Assembly: GCA_964057225.1 (NCBI GenBank)
Contig: OZ059900.1
Location: 13,469,638 to 13,533,637 of the forward strand
Reading direction: 5' to 3'
DNA: 64,000 bases
From: Auanema rhodensis
Lineage: Eukaryota; Nematoda; Chromadorea; Rhabditida; Rhabditidae
This document shows positions 52,505 to 63,749 of the stretch, one piece after another. The position numbers and the translations under genes were made by a program. Under the pieces are notes generated by a model. The model made no database searches. It worked only from the letters and a program-made list of their open reading frames with translations, and had not been told where the DNA came from. Position 1 is the stretch's first letter. Each line of letters starts with the position of its first letter.

Positions 52505-54256
52505 ACTGATCACATATACGGCGATAGGCTAGAACAGTTCATAAGTTTCCTGAATAGATTTGGTTTAATTACCCAAGTTAGAGGTAGTATCTCAATCTAA
52601 CCAGAGAACTTCTGAGTTGGAAATACATTTTGGAAAGCACACCACGAGTGTGCAATATTGAAAACTGTCTGTCTTAGTATGATTATATAACACTATAGAT
52701 GCCAAAGCAAAATGAATTTGAATATGAACATGACGCGTCTTTTACATTATAGTTTGACCGGATAAAGCTTTGTATAGCTTTGTATAGCTTTGTACACTGA
52801 TCACATATACGGCGATAGGCTAGAACAGTTCATAAGTTTCCTGAATAGATTTGGTTTAATTACCCAAGTTAGAGGTAGTATCTCAATCTAACCAGAGAAC
52901 TTCTGAGTTGGAAATACATTTTGGAAAGCACACCACGAGTGTGCAATATTGAAAACTGTCTGTCTTAGTATGATTATATAACACTATAGATGCCAAAGCA
53001 AAATGAATTTGAATATGAACATGACGCGTCTTTTACATTATAGTTTGACCGGATAAAGCTTTGTATAGCTTTGTATAGCTTTGTACACTGATCACATATA
53101 CGGCGATAGGCTAGAACAGTTCATAAGTTTCCTGAATAGATTTGGTTTAATTACCCAAGTTAGAGGTAGTATCTCAATCTAACCAGAGAACTTCTGAGTT
53201 GGAAATACATTTTGGAAAGCACACCACGAGTGTGCAATATTGAAAACTGTCTGTCTTAGTATGATTATATAACACTATAGATGCCAAAGCAAAATGAATT
53301 TGAATATGAACATGACGCGTCTTTTACATTATAGTTTGACCGGATAAAGCTTTGTATAGCTTTGTACACTGATCACATATACGGCGATAGGCTAGAACAG
53401 TTCATAAGTTTCCTGAATAGATTTGGTTTAATTACCCAAGTTAGAGGTAGTATCTCAATCTAACCAGAGAACTTCTGAGTTGGAAATACATTTTGGAAAG
53501 CACACCACGAGTGTGCAATATTGAAAACTGTCTGTCTTAGTATGATTATATAACACTATAGATGCCAAAGCAAAATGAATTTGAATATGAACATGACGCG
53601 TCTTTTACATTATAGTTTGACCGGATAAAGCTTTGTATAGCTTTGTACACTGATCACATATACGGCGATAGGCTAGAACAGTTCATAAGTTTCCTGAATA
53701 GATTTGGTTTAATTACCCAAGTTAGAGGTAGTATCTCAATCTAACCAGAGAACTTCTGAGTTGGAAATACATTTTGGAAAGCACACCACGAGTGTGCAAT
53801 ATTGAAAACTGTCTGTCTTAGTATGATTATATAACACTATAGATGCCAAAGCAAAATGAATTTGAATATGAACATGACGCGTCTTTTACATTATAGTTTG
53901 ACCGGATAAAGCTTTGTATAGCTTTGTATAGCTTTGTACACTGATCACATATACGGCGATAGGCTAGAACAGTTCATAAGTTTCCTGAATAGATTTGGTT
54001 TAATTACCCAAGTTAGAGGTAGTATCTCAATCTAACCAGAGAACTTCTGAGTTGGAAATACATTTTGGAAAGCACACCACGAGTGTGCAATATTGAAAAC
54101 TGTCTGTCTTAGTATGATTATATAACACTACCGATGCTAAAGCAAAATGAATTTGAATATGAACATGACGCGTCTTTTACATTATAGTTTGACCGGATAA
54201 AGCTTTGTATAGCTTTGTACACTGATCACATATACGGCGATAGGCTAGAACAGTTC

Positions 54257-57126
54257 ATAAGTTTCCTGAATAGATTTGGTTTAATTACCCAAGTTAGAGG
54301 TAGTATCTCAATCTAACCAGAGAACTTCTGAGTTGGAAATACATTTTGGAAAGCACACCACGAGTGTGCAATATTGAAAACTGTCTGTCTTAGTATGATT
54401 ATATAACACTATAGATGCCAAAGCAAAATGAATTTGAATATGAACATGACGCGTCTTTTACATTATAGTTTGACCGGATAAAGCTTTGTATAGCTTTGTA
54501 TAGCTTTGTACACTGATCACATATACGGCGATAGGCTAGAACAGTTCATAAGTTTCCTTAATAGATTTGGTTTAATTACCCAAGTTAGAGGTAGTATCTC
54601 AATCTAACCAGAGAACTTCTGAGTTGGAAATACATTTTGGAAAGCACACCACGAGTGTGCAATATTGAAAACTGTCTGTCTTAGTATGATTATATAACAC
54701 TACCGATGCTAAAGCAAAATGAATTTGAATAGGAAAATGACGCGTCTTTTACATTATAGTTTGACCGGATAAAGCTTTGTATAGCTTTGTATAGCTTTGT
54801 ACACTGATCACATATACGGCGATAGGCTAGAACAGTTCATAAGTTTCCTGAATAGATTTGGTTTAATTACCCAAGTTAGAGGTAGTATCTCAATCTAACC
54901 AGAGAACTTCTGAGTTGGAAATACATTTTGGAAAGCACACCACGAGTGTGCAATATTGAAAACTGTCTGTCTTAGTATGATTATATAACACTACCGATGC
55001 TAAAGCAAAATGAATTTGAATATGAACATGACGCGTCTTTTACATTATAGTTTGACCGGATAAAGCTTTGTATAGCTTTGTACACTGATCACATATACGG
55101 CGATAGGCTAGAACAGTTCATAAGTTTCCTGAATAGATTTGGTTTAATTACCCAAGTTAGAGGTAGTATCTCAATCTAACCAGAGAACTTCTGAGTTGGA
55201 AATACATTTTGGAAAGCACACCACGAGTGTGCAATATTGAAAACTGTCTGTCTTAGTATGATTATATAACACTATAGATGCCAAAGCAAAATGAATTTGA
55301 ATATGAACATGACGCGTCTTTTACATTATAGTTTGACCGGATAAAGCTTTGTATAGCTTTGTATAGCTTTGTACACTGATCACATATACGGCGATAGGCT
55401 AGAACAGTTCATAAGTTTCCTGAATAGATTTGGTTTAATTACCCAAGTTAGAGGTAGTATCTCAATCTAACCAGAGAACTTCTGAGTTGGAAATACATTT
55501 TGGAAAGCACACCACGAGTGTGCAATATTGAAAACTGTCTGTCTTAGTATGATTATATAACACTACCGATGCTAAAGCAAAATGAATTTGAATATGAACA
55601 TGACGCGTCTTTTACATTATAGTTTGACCGGATAAAGCTTTGTATAGCTTTGTACACTGATCACATATACGGCGATAGGCTAGAACAGTTCATAAGTTTC
55701 CTGAATAGATTTGGTTTAATTACCCAAGTTAGAGGTAGTATCTCAATCTAACCAGAGAACTTCTGAGTTGGAAATACATTTTGGAAAGCACACCACGAGT
55801 GTGCAATATTGAAAACTGTCTGTCTTAGTATGATTATATAACACTATAGATGCCAAAGCAAAATGAATTTGAATATGAACATGACGCGTCTTTTACATTA
55901 TAGTTTGACCGGATAAAGCTTTGTATAGCTTTGTATAGCTTTGTACACTGATCACATATACGGCGATAGGCTAGAACAGTTCATAAGTTTCCTTAATAGA
56001 TTTGGTTTAATTACCCAAGTTAGAGGTAGTATCTCAATCTAACCAGAGAACTTCTGAGTTGGAAATACATTTTGGAAAGCACACCACGAGTGTGCAATAT
56101 TGAAAACTGTCTGTCTTAGTATGATTATATAACACTACCGATGCTAAAGCAAAATGAATTTGAATAGGAAAATGACGCGTCTTTTACATTATAGTTTGAC
56201 CGGATAAAGCTTTGTATAGCTTTGTATAGCTTTGTACACTGATCACATATACGGCGATAGGCTAGAACAGTTCATAAGTTTCCTGAATAGATTTGGTTTA
56301 ATTACCCAAGTTAGAGGTAGTATCTCAATCTAACCAGAGAACTTCTGAGTTGGAAATACATTTTGGAAAGCACACCACGAGTGTGCAATATTGAAAACTG
56401 TCTGTCTTAGTATGATTATATAACACTACCGATGCTAAAGCAAAATGAATTTGAATATGAACATGACGCGTCTTTTACATTATAGTTTGACCGGATAAAG
56501 CTTTGTATAGCTTTGTACACTGATCACATATACGGCGATAGGCTAGAACAGTTCATAAGTTTCCTGAATAGATTTGGTTTAATTACCCAAGTTAGAGGTA
56601 GTATCTCAATCTAACCAGAGAACTTCTGAGTTGGAAATACATTTTGGAAAGCACACCACGAGTGTGCAATATTGAAAACTGTCTGTCTTAGTATGATTAT
56701 ATAACACTATAGATGCCAAAGCAAAATGAATTTGAATATGAACATGACGCGTCTTTTACATTATAGTTTGACCGGATAAAGCTTTGTATAGCTTTGTATA
56801 GCTTTGTACACTGATCACATATACGGCGATAGGCTAGAACAGTTCATAAGTTTCCTGAATAGATTTGGTTTAATTACCCAAGTTAGAGGTAGTATCTCAA
56901 TCTAACCAGAGAACTTCTGAGTTGGAAATACATTTTGGAAAGCACACCACGAGTGTGCAATATTGAAAACTGTCTGTCTTAGTATGATTATATAACACTA
57001 CCGATGCTAAAGCAAAATGAATTTGAATATGAACATGACGCGTCTTTTACATTATAGTTTGACCGGATAAAGCTTTGTATAGCTTTGTACACTGATCACA
57101 TATACGGCGATAGGCTAGAACAGTTC
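54257..57126. repeat. 1435-bp pentamer HOR, two full copies
   Basis: 54257-55691 and 55692-57126 share the series: T 291; P 291 with CCTTAATAG and AATAGGAAAATGACG; P 281; T 291; P 281. I saw no diagnostic difference between them. A third partial copy (first three monomers) is at 57990-58852. The rare double mark CCTTAATAG plus AGGAAAATG makes the phase clear. Confidence 0.92.
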
Positions 57127-57708
57127 ATAAGTTTCCTGAATAGATTTGGTTTAATTACCCAAGTTAGAGGTAGTATCTCAATCTAACCAGAGAACTTCTG
57201 AGTTGGAAATACATTTTGGAAAGCACACCACGAGTGTGCAATATTGAAAACTGTCTGTCTTAGTATGATTATATAACACTATAGATGCCAAAGCAAAATG
57301 AATTTGAATATGAACATGACGCGTCTTTTACATTATAGTTTGACCGGATAAAGCTTTGTATAGCTTTGTATAGCTTTGTACACTGATCACATATACGGCG
57401 ATAGGCTAGAACAGTTTATAAGTTTCCTGAATAGATTTGGTTTAATTACCCAAGTTAGAGGTAGTATCTCAATCTAACCAGAGAACTTCTGAGTTGGAAA
57501 TACATTTTGGAAAGCACACCACGAGTGTGCAATATTGAAAACTGTCTGTCTTAGTATGATTATATAACACTACCGATGCTAAAGCAAAATGAATTCGAAT
57601 ATGAACATGACGCGTCTTTTACATTATAGTTTGACCGGATAAAGCTTTGTATAGCTTTGTATAGCTTTGTACACTGATCACATATACGGCGATAGGCTAG
57701 AACAGTTC
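57127..57708. repeat. 582-bp dimer with AGTTT tail and GAATTCGAAT, copy 1
   Basis: A T monomer ending AGTTT is followed by a P monomer in which GAATTTGAAT has become GAATTCGAAT, creating an EcoRI site (GAATTC) near 57592. The same pair is at 59997-60578. Including the monomers before them, 55983-57708 parallels 58853-60578 (1726 bp each), offset 2870 bp, which is exactly twice 1435. The parallel series differ in CCTTAATAG (first copy only) and in the AGTTT tail of the monomer before the second pair. Confidence 0.88.
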
Positions 57709-59996
57709 ATAAGTTTCCTGAATAGATTTGGTTTAATTACCCAAGTTAGAGGTAGTATCTCAATCTAACCAGAGAACTTCTGAGTTGGAAATACATTTTG
57801 GAAAGCACACCACGAGTGTGCAATATTGAAAACTGTCTGTCTTAGTATGATTATATAACACTACCGATGCTAAAGCAAAATGAATTTGAATATGAACATG
57901 ACGCGTCTTTTACATTATAGTTTGACCGGATAAAGCTTTGTATAGCTTTGTACACTGATCACATATACGGCGATAGGCTAGAACAGTTCATAAGTTTCCT
58001 GAATAGATTTGGTTTAATTACCCAAGTTAGAGGTAGTATCTCAATCTAACCAGAGAACTTCTGAGTTGGAAATACATTTTGGAAAGCACACCACGAGTGT
58101 GCAATATTGAAAACTGTCTGTCTTAGTATGATTATATAACACTATAGATGCCAAAGCAAAATGAATTTGAATATGAACATGACGCGTCTTTTACATTATA
58201 GTTTGACCGGATAAAGCTTTGTATAGCTTTGTATAGCTTTGTACACTGATCACATATACGGCGATAGGCTAGAACAGTTCATAAGTTTCCTTAATAGATT
58301 TGGTTTAATTACCCAAGTTAGAGGTAGTATCTCAATCTAACCAGAGAACTTCTGAGTTGGAAATACATTTTGGAAAGCACACCACGAGTGTGCAATATTG
58401 AAAACTGTCTGTCTTAGTATGATTATATAACACTACCGATGCTAAAGCAAAATGAATTTGAATAGGAAAATGACGCGTCTTTTACATTATAGTTTGACCG
58501 GATAAAGCTTTGTATAGCTTTGTATAGCTTTGTACACTGATCACATATACGGCGATAGGCTAGAACAGTTCATAAGTTTCCTGAATAGATTTGGTTTAAT
58601 TACCCAAGTTAGAGGTAGTATCTCAATCTAACCAGAGAACTTCTGAGTTGGAAATACATTTTGGAAAGCACACCACGAGTGTGCAATATTGAAAACTGTC
58701 TGTCTTAGTATGATTATATAACACTACCGATGCTAAAGCAAAATGAATTTGAATATGAACATGACGCGTCTTTTACATTATAGTTTGACCGGATAAAGCT
58801 TTGTATAGCTTTGTACACTGATCACATATACGGCGATAGGCTAGAACAGTTCATAAGTTTCCTGAATAGATTTGGTTTAATTACCCAAGTTAGAGGTAGT
58901 ATCTCAATCTAACCAGAGAACTTCTGAGTTGGAAATACATTTTGGAAAGCACACCACGAGTGTGCAATATTGAAAACTGTCTGTCTTAGTATGATTATAT
59001 AACACTACCGATGCTAAAGCAAAATGAATTTGAATAGGAAAATGACGCGTCTTTTACATTATAGTTTGACCGGATAAAGCTTTGTATAGCTTTGTATAGC
59101 TTTGTACACTGATCACATATACGGCGATAGGCTAGAACAGTTCATAAGTTTCCTGAATAGATTTGGTTTAATTACCCAAGTTAGAGGTAGTATCTCAATC
59201 TAACCAGAGAACTTCTGAGTTGGAAATACATTTTGGAAAGCACACCACGAGTGTGCAATATTGAAAACTGTCTGTCTTAGTATGATTATATAACACTACC
59301 GATGCTAAAGCAAAATGAATTTGAATATGAACATGACGCGTCTTTTACATTATAGTTTGACCGGATAAAGCTTTGTATAGCTTTGTACACTGATCACATA
59401 TACGGCGATAGGCTAGAACAGTTCATAAGTTTCCTGAATAGATTTGGTTTAATTACCCAAGTTAGAGGTAGTATCTCAATCTAACCAGAGAACTTCTGAG
59501 TTGGAAATACATTTTGGAAAGCACACCACGAGTGTGCAATATTGAAAACTGTCTGTCTTAGTATGATTATATAACACTATAGATGCCAAAGCAAAATGAA
59601 TTTGAATATGAACATGACGCGTCTTTTACATTATAGTTTGACCGGATAAAGCTTTGTATAGCTTTGTATAGCTTTGTACACTGATCACATATACGGCGAT
59701 AGGCTAGAACAGTTCATAAGTTTCCTGAATAGATTTGGTTTAATTACCCAAGTTAGAGGTAGTATCTCAATCTAACCAGAGAACTTCTGAGTTGGAAATA
59801 CATTTTGGAAAGCACACCACGAGTGTGCAATATTGAAAACTGTCTGTCTTAGTATGATTATATAACACTACCGATGCTAAAGCAAAATGAATTTGAATAT
59901 GAACATGACGCGTCTTTTACATTATAGTTTGACCGGATAAAGCTTTGTATAGCTTTGTACACTGATCACATATACGGCGATAGGCTAGAACAGTTT

Positions 59997-60578
59997 ATAA
60001 GTTTCCTGAATAGATTTGGTTTAATTACCCAAGTTAGAGGTAGTATCTCAATCTAACCAGAGAACTTCTGAGTTGGAAATACATTTTGGAAAGCACACCA
60101 CGAGTGTGCAATATTGAAAACTGTCTGTCTTAGTATGATTATATAACACTATAGATGCCAAAGCAAAATGAATTTGAATATGAACATGACGCGTCTTTTA
60201 CATTATAGTTTGACCGGATAAAGCTTTGTATAGCTTTGTATAGCTTTGTACACTGATCACATATACGGCGATAGGCTAGAACAGTTTATAAGTTTCCTGA
60301 ATAGATTTGGTTTAATTACCCAAGTTAGAGGTAGTATCTCAATCTAACCAGAGAACTTCTGAGTTGGAAATACATTTTGGAAAGCACACCACGAGTGTGC
60401 AATATTGAAAACTGTCTGTCTTAGTATGATTATATAACACTACCGATGCTAAAGCAAAATGAATTCGAATATGAACATGACGCGTCTTTTACATTATAGT
60501 TTGACCGGATAAAGCTTTGTATAGCTTTGTATAGCTTTGTACACTGATCACATATACGGCGATAGGCTAGAACAGTTC
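59997..60578. repeat. 582-bp dimer with AGTTT tail and GAATTCGAAT, copy 2
   Basis: This is the second copy of the pair at 57127-57708, with the same AGTTT tail at its first monomer's end and the same GAATTC in its second monomer. It is followed by a P monomer with ATTTTTGAAAGC at 60579. Confidence 0.88.
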
Positions 60579-61150
60579 ATAAGTTTCCTGAATAGATTTG
60601 GTTTAATTACCCAAGTTAGAGGTAGTATCTCAATCTAACCAGAGAACTTCTGAGTTGGAAATACATTTTTGAAAGCACACCACGAGTGTGCAATATTGAA
60701 AACTGTCTGTCTTAGTATGATTATATAACACTACCGATGCTAAAGCAAAATGAATTTGAATATGAACATGACGCGTCTTTTACATTATAGTTTGACCGGA
60801 TAAAGCTTTGTATAGCTTTGTATAGCTTTGTACACTGATCACATATACGGCGATAGGCTAGAACAGTTCATAAGTTTCCTGAATAGATTTGGTTTAATTA
60901 CCCAAGTTAGAGGTAGTATCTCAATCTAACCAGAGAACTTCTGAGTTGGAAATACATTTTGGAAAGCACACCACGAGTGTGCAATATTGAAAACTGTCTG
61001 TCTTAGTATGATTATATAACACTACCGATGCTAAAGCAAAATGAATTTGAATATGAACATGACGCGTCTTTTACATTATAGTTTGACCGGATAAAGCTTT
61101 GTATAGCTTTGTACACTGATCACATATACGGCGATAGGCTAGAACAGTTC

Positions 61151-61441
61151 ATAAGTTTCCTGAATAGATTTGGTTTAATTACCCAAGTTAGAGGTAGTAT
61201 CTCAATCTAACCAGAGAACTTCTGAGTTGGAAATACATTTTGGAAAGCACACCACGAGTGTGCAATATTGAAAACTGTCTGTCTTCGTATGATTATATGA
61301 CACTATAGATGCCAAAGCAAAACAAATTTGAATATGAACATGACGCGTCTTTTACATTATAGTTTGACCGGATAAAGCTTTGTATAGCTTTGTATAGCTT
61401 TGTACACTGATCACATATACGGCGATAGGCTAGAACAGTTC
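61151..61441. repeat. Odd monomer with TTCGTATG (copy 2 of 3)
   Basis: It carries the same combination as 46450-46740: CACGAG, CTTCGTATG, TATGACACT, AAAACAAATT and 291 bp. The copies lie 14.7 kb apart, so the type has been spread within the domain without forming a run. Confidence 0.85.
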
Positions 61442-62023
61442 ATAAGTTTCCTGAATAGATTTGGTTTAATTACCCAAGTTAGAGGTAGTATCTCAATCTA
61501 ACCAGAGAACTTCTGAGTTGGAAATACATTTTGGAAAGCACACCACGAGTGTGCAATATTGAAAACTGTCTGTCTTAGTATGATTATATAACACTATAGA
61601 TGCCAAAGCAAAATGAATTTGAATATGAACATGACGCGTCTTTTACATTATAGTTTGACCGGATAAAGCTTTGTATAGCTTTGTATAGCTTTGTACACTG
61701 ATCACATATACGGCGATAGGCTAGAACAGTTCATAAGTTTCCTGAATAGATTTGGTTTAATTACCCAAGTTAGAGGTAGTATCTCAATCTAACCAGAGAA
61801 CTTCTGAGTTGGAAATACATTTTGGAAAGCACACCACGAGTGTGCAATATTGAAAACTGTCTGTCTTAGTATGATTATATAACACTATAGATGCCAAAGC
61901 AAAATGAATTTGAATATGAACATGACGCGTCTTTTACATTATAGTTTGACCGGATAAAGCTTTGTATAGCTTTGTATAGCTTTGTACACTGATCACATAT
62001 ACGGCGATAGGCTAGAACAGTTC

Positions 62024-63167
62024 ATAAGTTTCCTGAATAGATTTGGTTTAATTACCCAAGTTAGAGGTAGTATCTCAATCTAACCAGAGAACTTCTGAGT
62101 TGGAAATACATTTTGGAAAGCACACCACGAGTGTGCAATATTGAAAACTGTCTGTCTTAGTATGATTATATAACACTACCGATGCTAAAGCAAAATGAAT
62201 TTGAATATGAACATGACGCGTCTTTTACATTATAGTTTGACCGGATAAAGCTTTGTATAGCTTTGTACACTGATCACATATACGGCGATAGGCTAGAACA
62301 GTTCATAAGTTTCCTGAATAGATTTGGTTTAATTACCCAAGTTAGAGGTAGTATCTCAATCTAACCAGAGAACTTCTGAGTTGGAAATACATTTTGGAAA
62401 GCACACCACGAGTGTGCAATATTGAAAACTGTCTGTCTTAGTATGATTATATAACACTATAGATGCCAAAGCAAAATGAATTTGAATATGAACATGACGC
62501 GTCTTTTACATTATAGTTTGACCGGATAAAGCTTTGTATAGCTTTGTATAGCTTTGTACACTGATCACATATACGGCGATAGGCTAGAACAGTTCATAAG
62601 TTTCCTGAATAGATTTGGTTTAATTACCCAAGTTAGAGGTAGTATCTCAATCTAACCAGAGAACTTCTGAGTTGGAAATACATTTTGGAAAGCACACCAC
62701 GAGTGTGCAATATTGAAAACTGTCTGTCTTAGTATGATTATATAACACTACCGATGCTAAAGCAAAATGAATTTGAATATGAACATGACGCGTCTTTTAC
62801 ATTATAGTTTGACCGGATAAAGCTTTGTATAGCTTTGTACACTGATCACATATACGGCGATAGGCTAGAACAGTTCATAAGTTTCCTGAATAGATTTGGT
62901 TTAATTACCCAAGTTAGAGGTAGTATCTCAATCTAACCAGAGAACTTCTGAGTTGGAAATACATTTTGGAAAGCACACCACGAGTGTGCAATATTGAAAA
63001 CTGTCTGTCTTAGTATGATTATATAACACTATAGATGCCAAAGCAAAATGAATTTGAATATGAACATGACGCGTCTTTTACATTATAGTTTGACCGGATA
63101 AAGCTTTGTATAGCATTGTATAGCTTTGTACACTGATCACATATACGGCGATAGGCTAGAACAGTTC
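62024..63167. repeat. 572-bp dimer HOR (P 281 + T 291), two copies
   Basis: 62024-62595 and 62596-63167 are the same P-T pair. The second copy's T monomer has AGCATTGTAT. The same P-T alternation occurs at 59144-60287 and inside the 1435-bp unit. It may be the building block of the HORs from 53976 on. Confidence 0.85.
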
Positions 63168-63458
63168 ATAAGTTTCCTGAATAGATTTGGTTTAATTACC
63201 CAAGTTAGAGGTAGTATCTCAATCTAACCAGAGAACTTCTGAGTTGGAAATACATTTTGGAAAGCACACCACGAGTGTGCAATATTGAAAACTGTCTGTC
63301 TTCGTATGATTATATGACACTATAGATGCCAAAGCAAAACGAATTTGAATATGAACATGACGCGTCTTTTACATTATAGTTTGACCGGATAAAGCTTTGT
63401 ATAGCTTTGTATAGCTTTGTACACTGATCACATATACGGCGATAGGCTAGAACAGTTC
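63168..63458. repeat. Odd monomer with TTCGTATG and AAAACGAATT (copy 3 of 3)
   Basis: It resembles 46450-46740 and 61151-61441 but has AAAACGAATT, with the CpG at 63340-63341. The left domain has AAAACAAATT and the right domain AAAATGAATT at this site, so this monomer holds the CpG from which both could derive by deamination of either strand. It could instead be a single later A-to-G change from AAAACAAATT. Confidence 0.85.
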
Positions 63459-63749
63459 ATAAGTTTCCTTAATAGATTTGGTTTAATTACCCAAGTTAGA
63501 GGTAGTATCTCAATCTAACCAGAGAACTTCTGAGTTGGAAATACATTTTGGAAAGCACACCACGAGTGTGCAATATTGAAAACTGTCTGTCTTAGTATGA
63601 TTATATAACACTACCGATGCTAAAGCAAAATGAATTTGAATATGAACATGACGCGTCTTTTACATTATAGTTTGACCGGATAAAGCTTTGTATAGCTTTG
63701 TATAGCTTTGTACACTGATCACATATACGGCGATAGGCTAGAACAGTTC

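Larger units (their letters stand above)
52250..52540. repeat. Representative 291-bp monomer (three copies of the 10-bp unit)
   Basis: This is a complete long-form monomer of the right-hand domain, with the CACGAG loop, TATAACACT, CTATAGATGCC and AAAATGAATT. Monomer positions used elsewhere refer to it: TTGGAAA pair 77-96, dyad 97-113, CAATATTG 113-120, GACGCGTC 192-199, 10-bp repeats 226-255, TGATCA 258-263. It has 101 G+C in 291 bases and six CpGs: one in the loop, two in ACGCGT, one in ACCGG and two in ACGGCG. Confidence 0.97.
48196..53403. repeat. Nine-monomer HOR of about 2.6 kb, two copies
   Basis: 48196-50794 (2599 bp) and 50795-53403 (2609 bp) align monomer by monomer. Each begins with a T monomer bearing AGCATTGTAT, then a P monomer with TTTTGAAAAGC, then two P monomers, then four T monomers, then a closing 281-bp monomer. 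The copies differ in the fourth monomer (CCTTAATAG only at 51668), in the fifth (281 bp at 49360 but 291 bp at 51959), and in the last (P at 50514, T at 53123). Confidence 0.85.
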
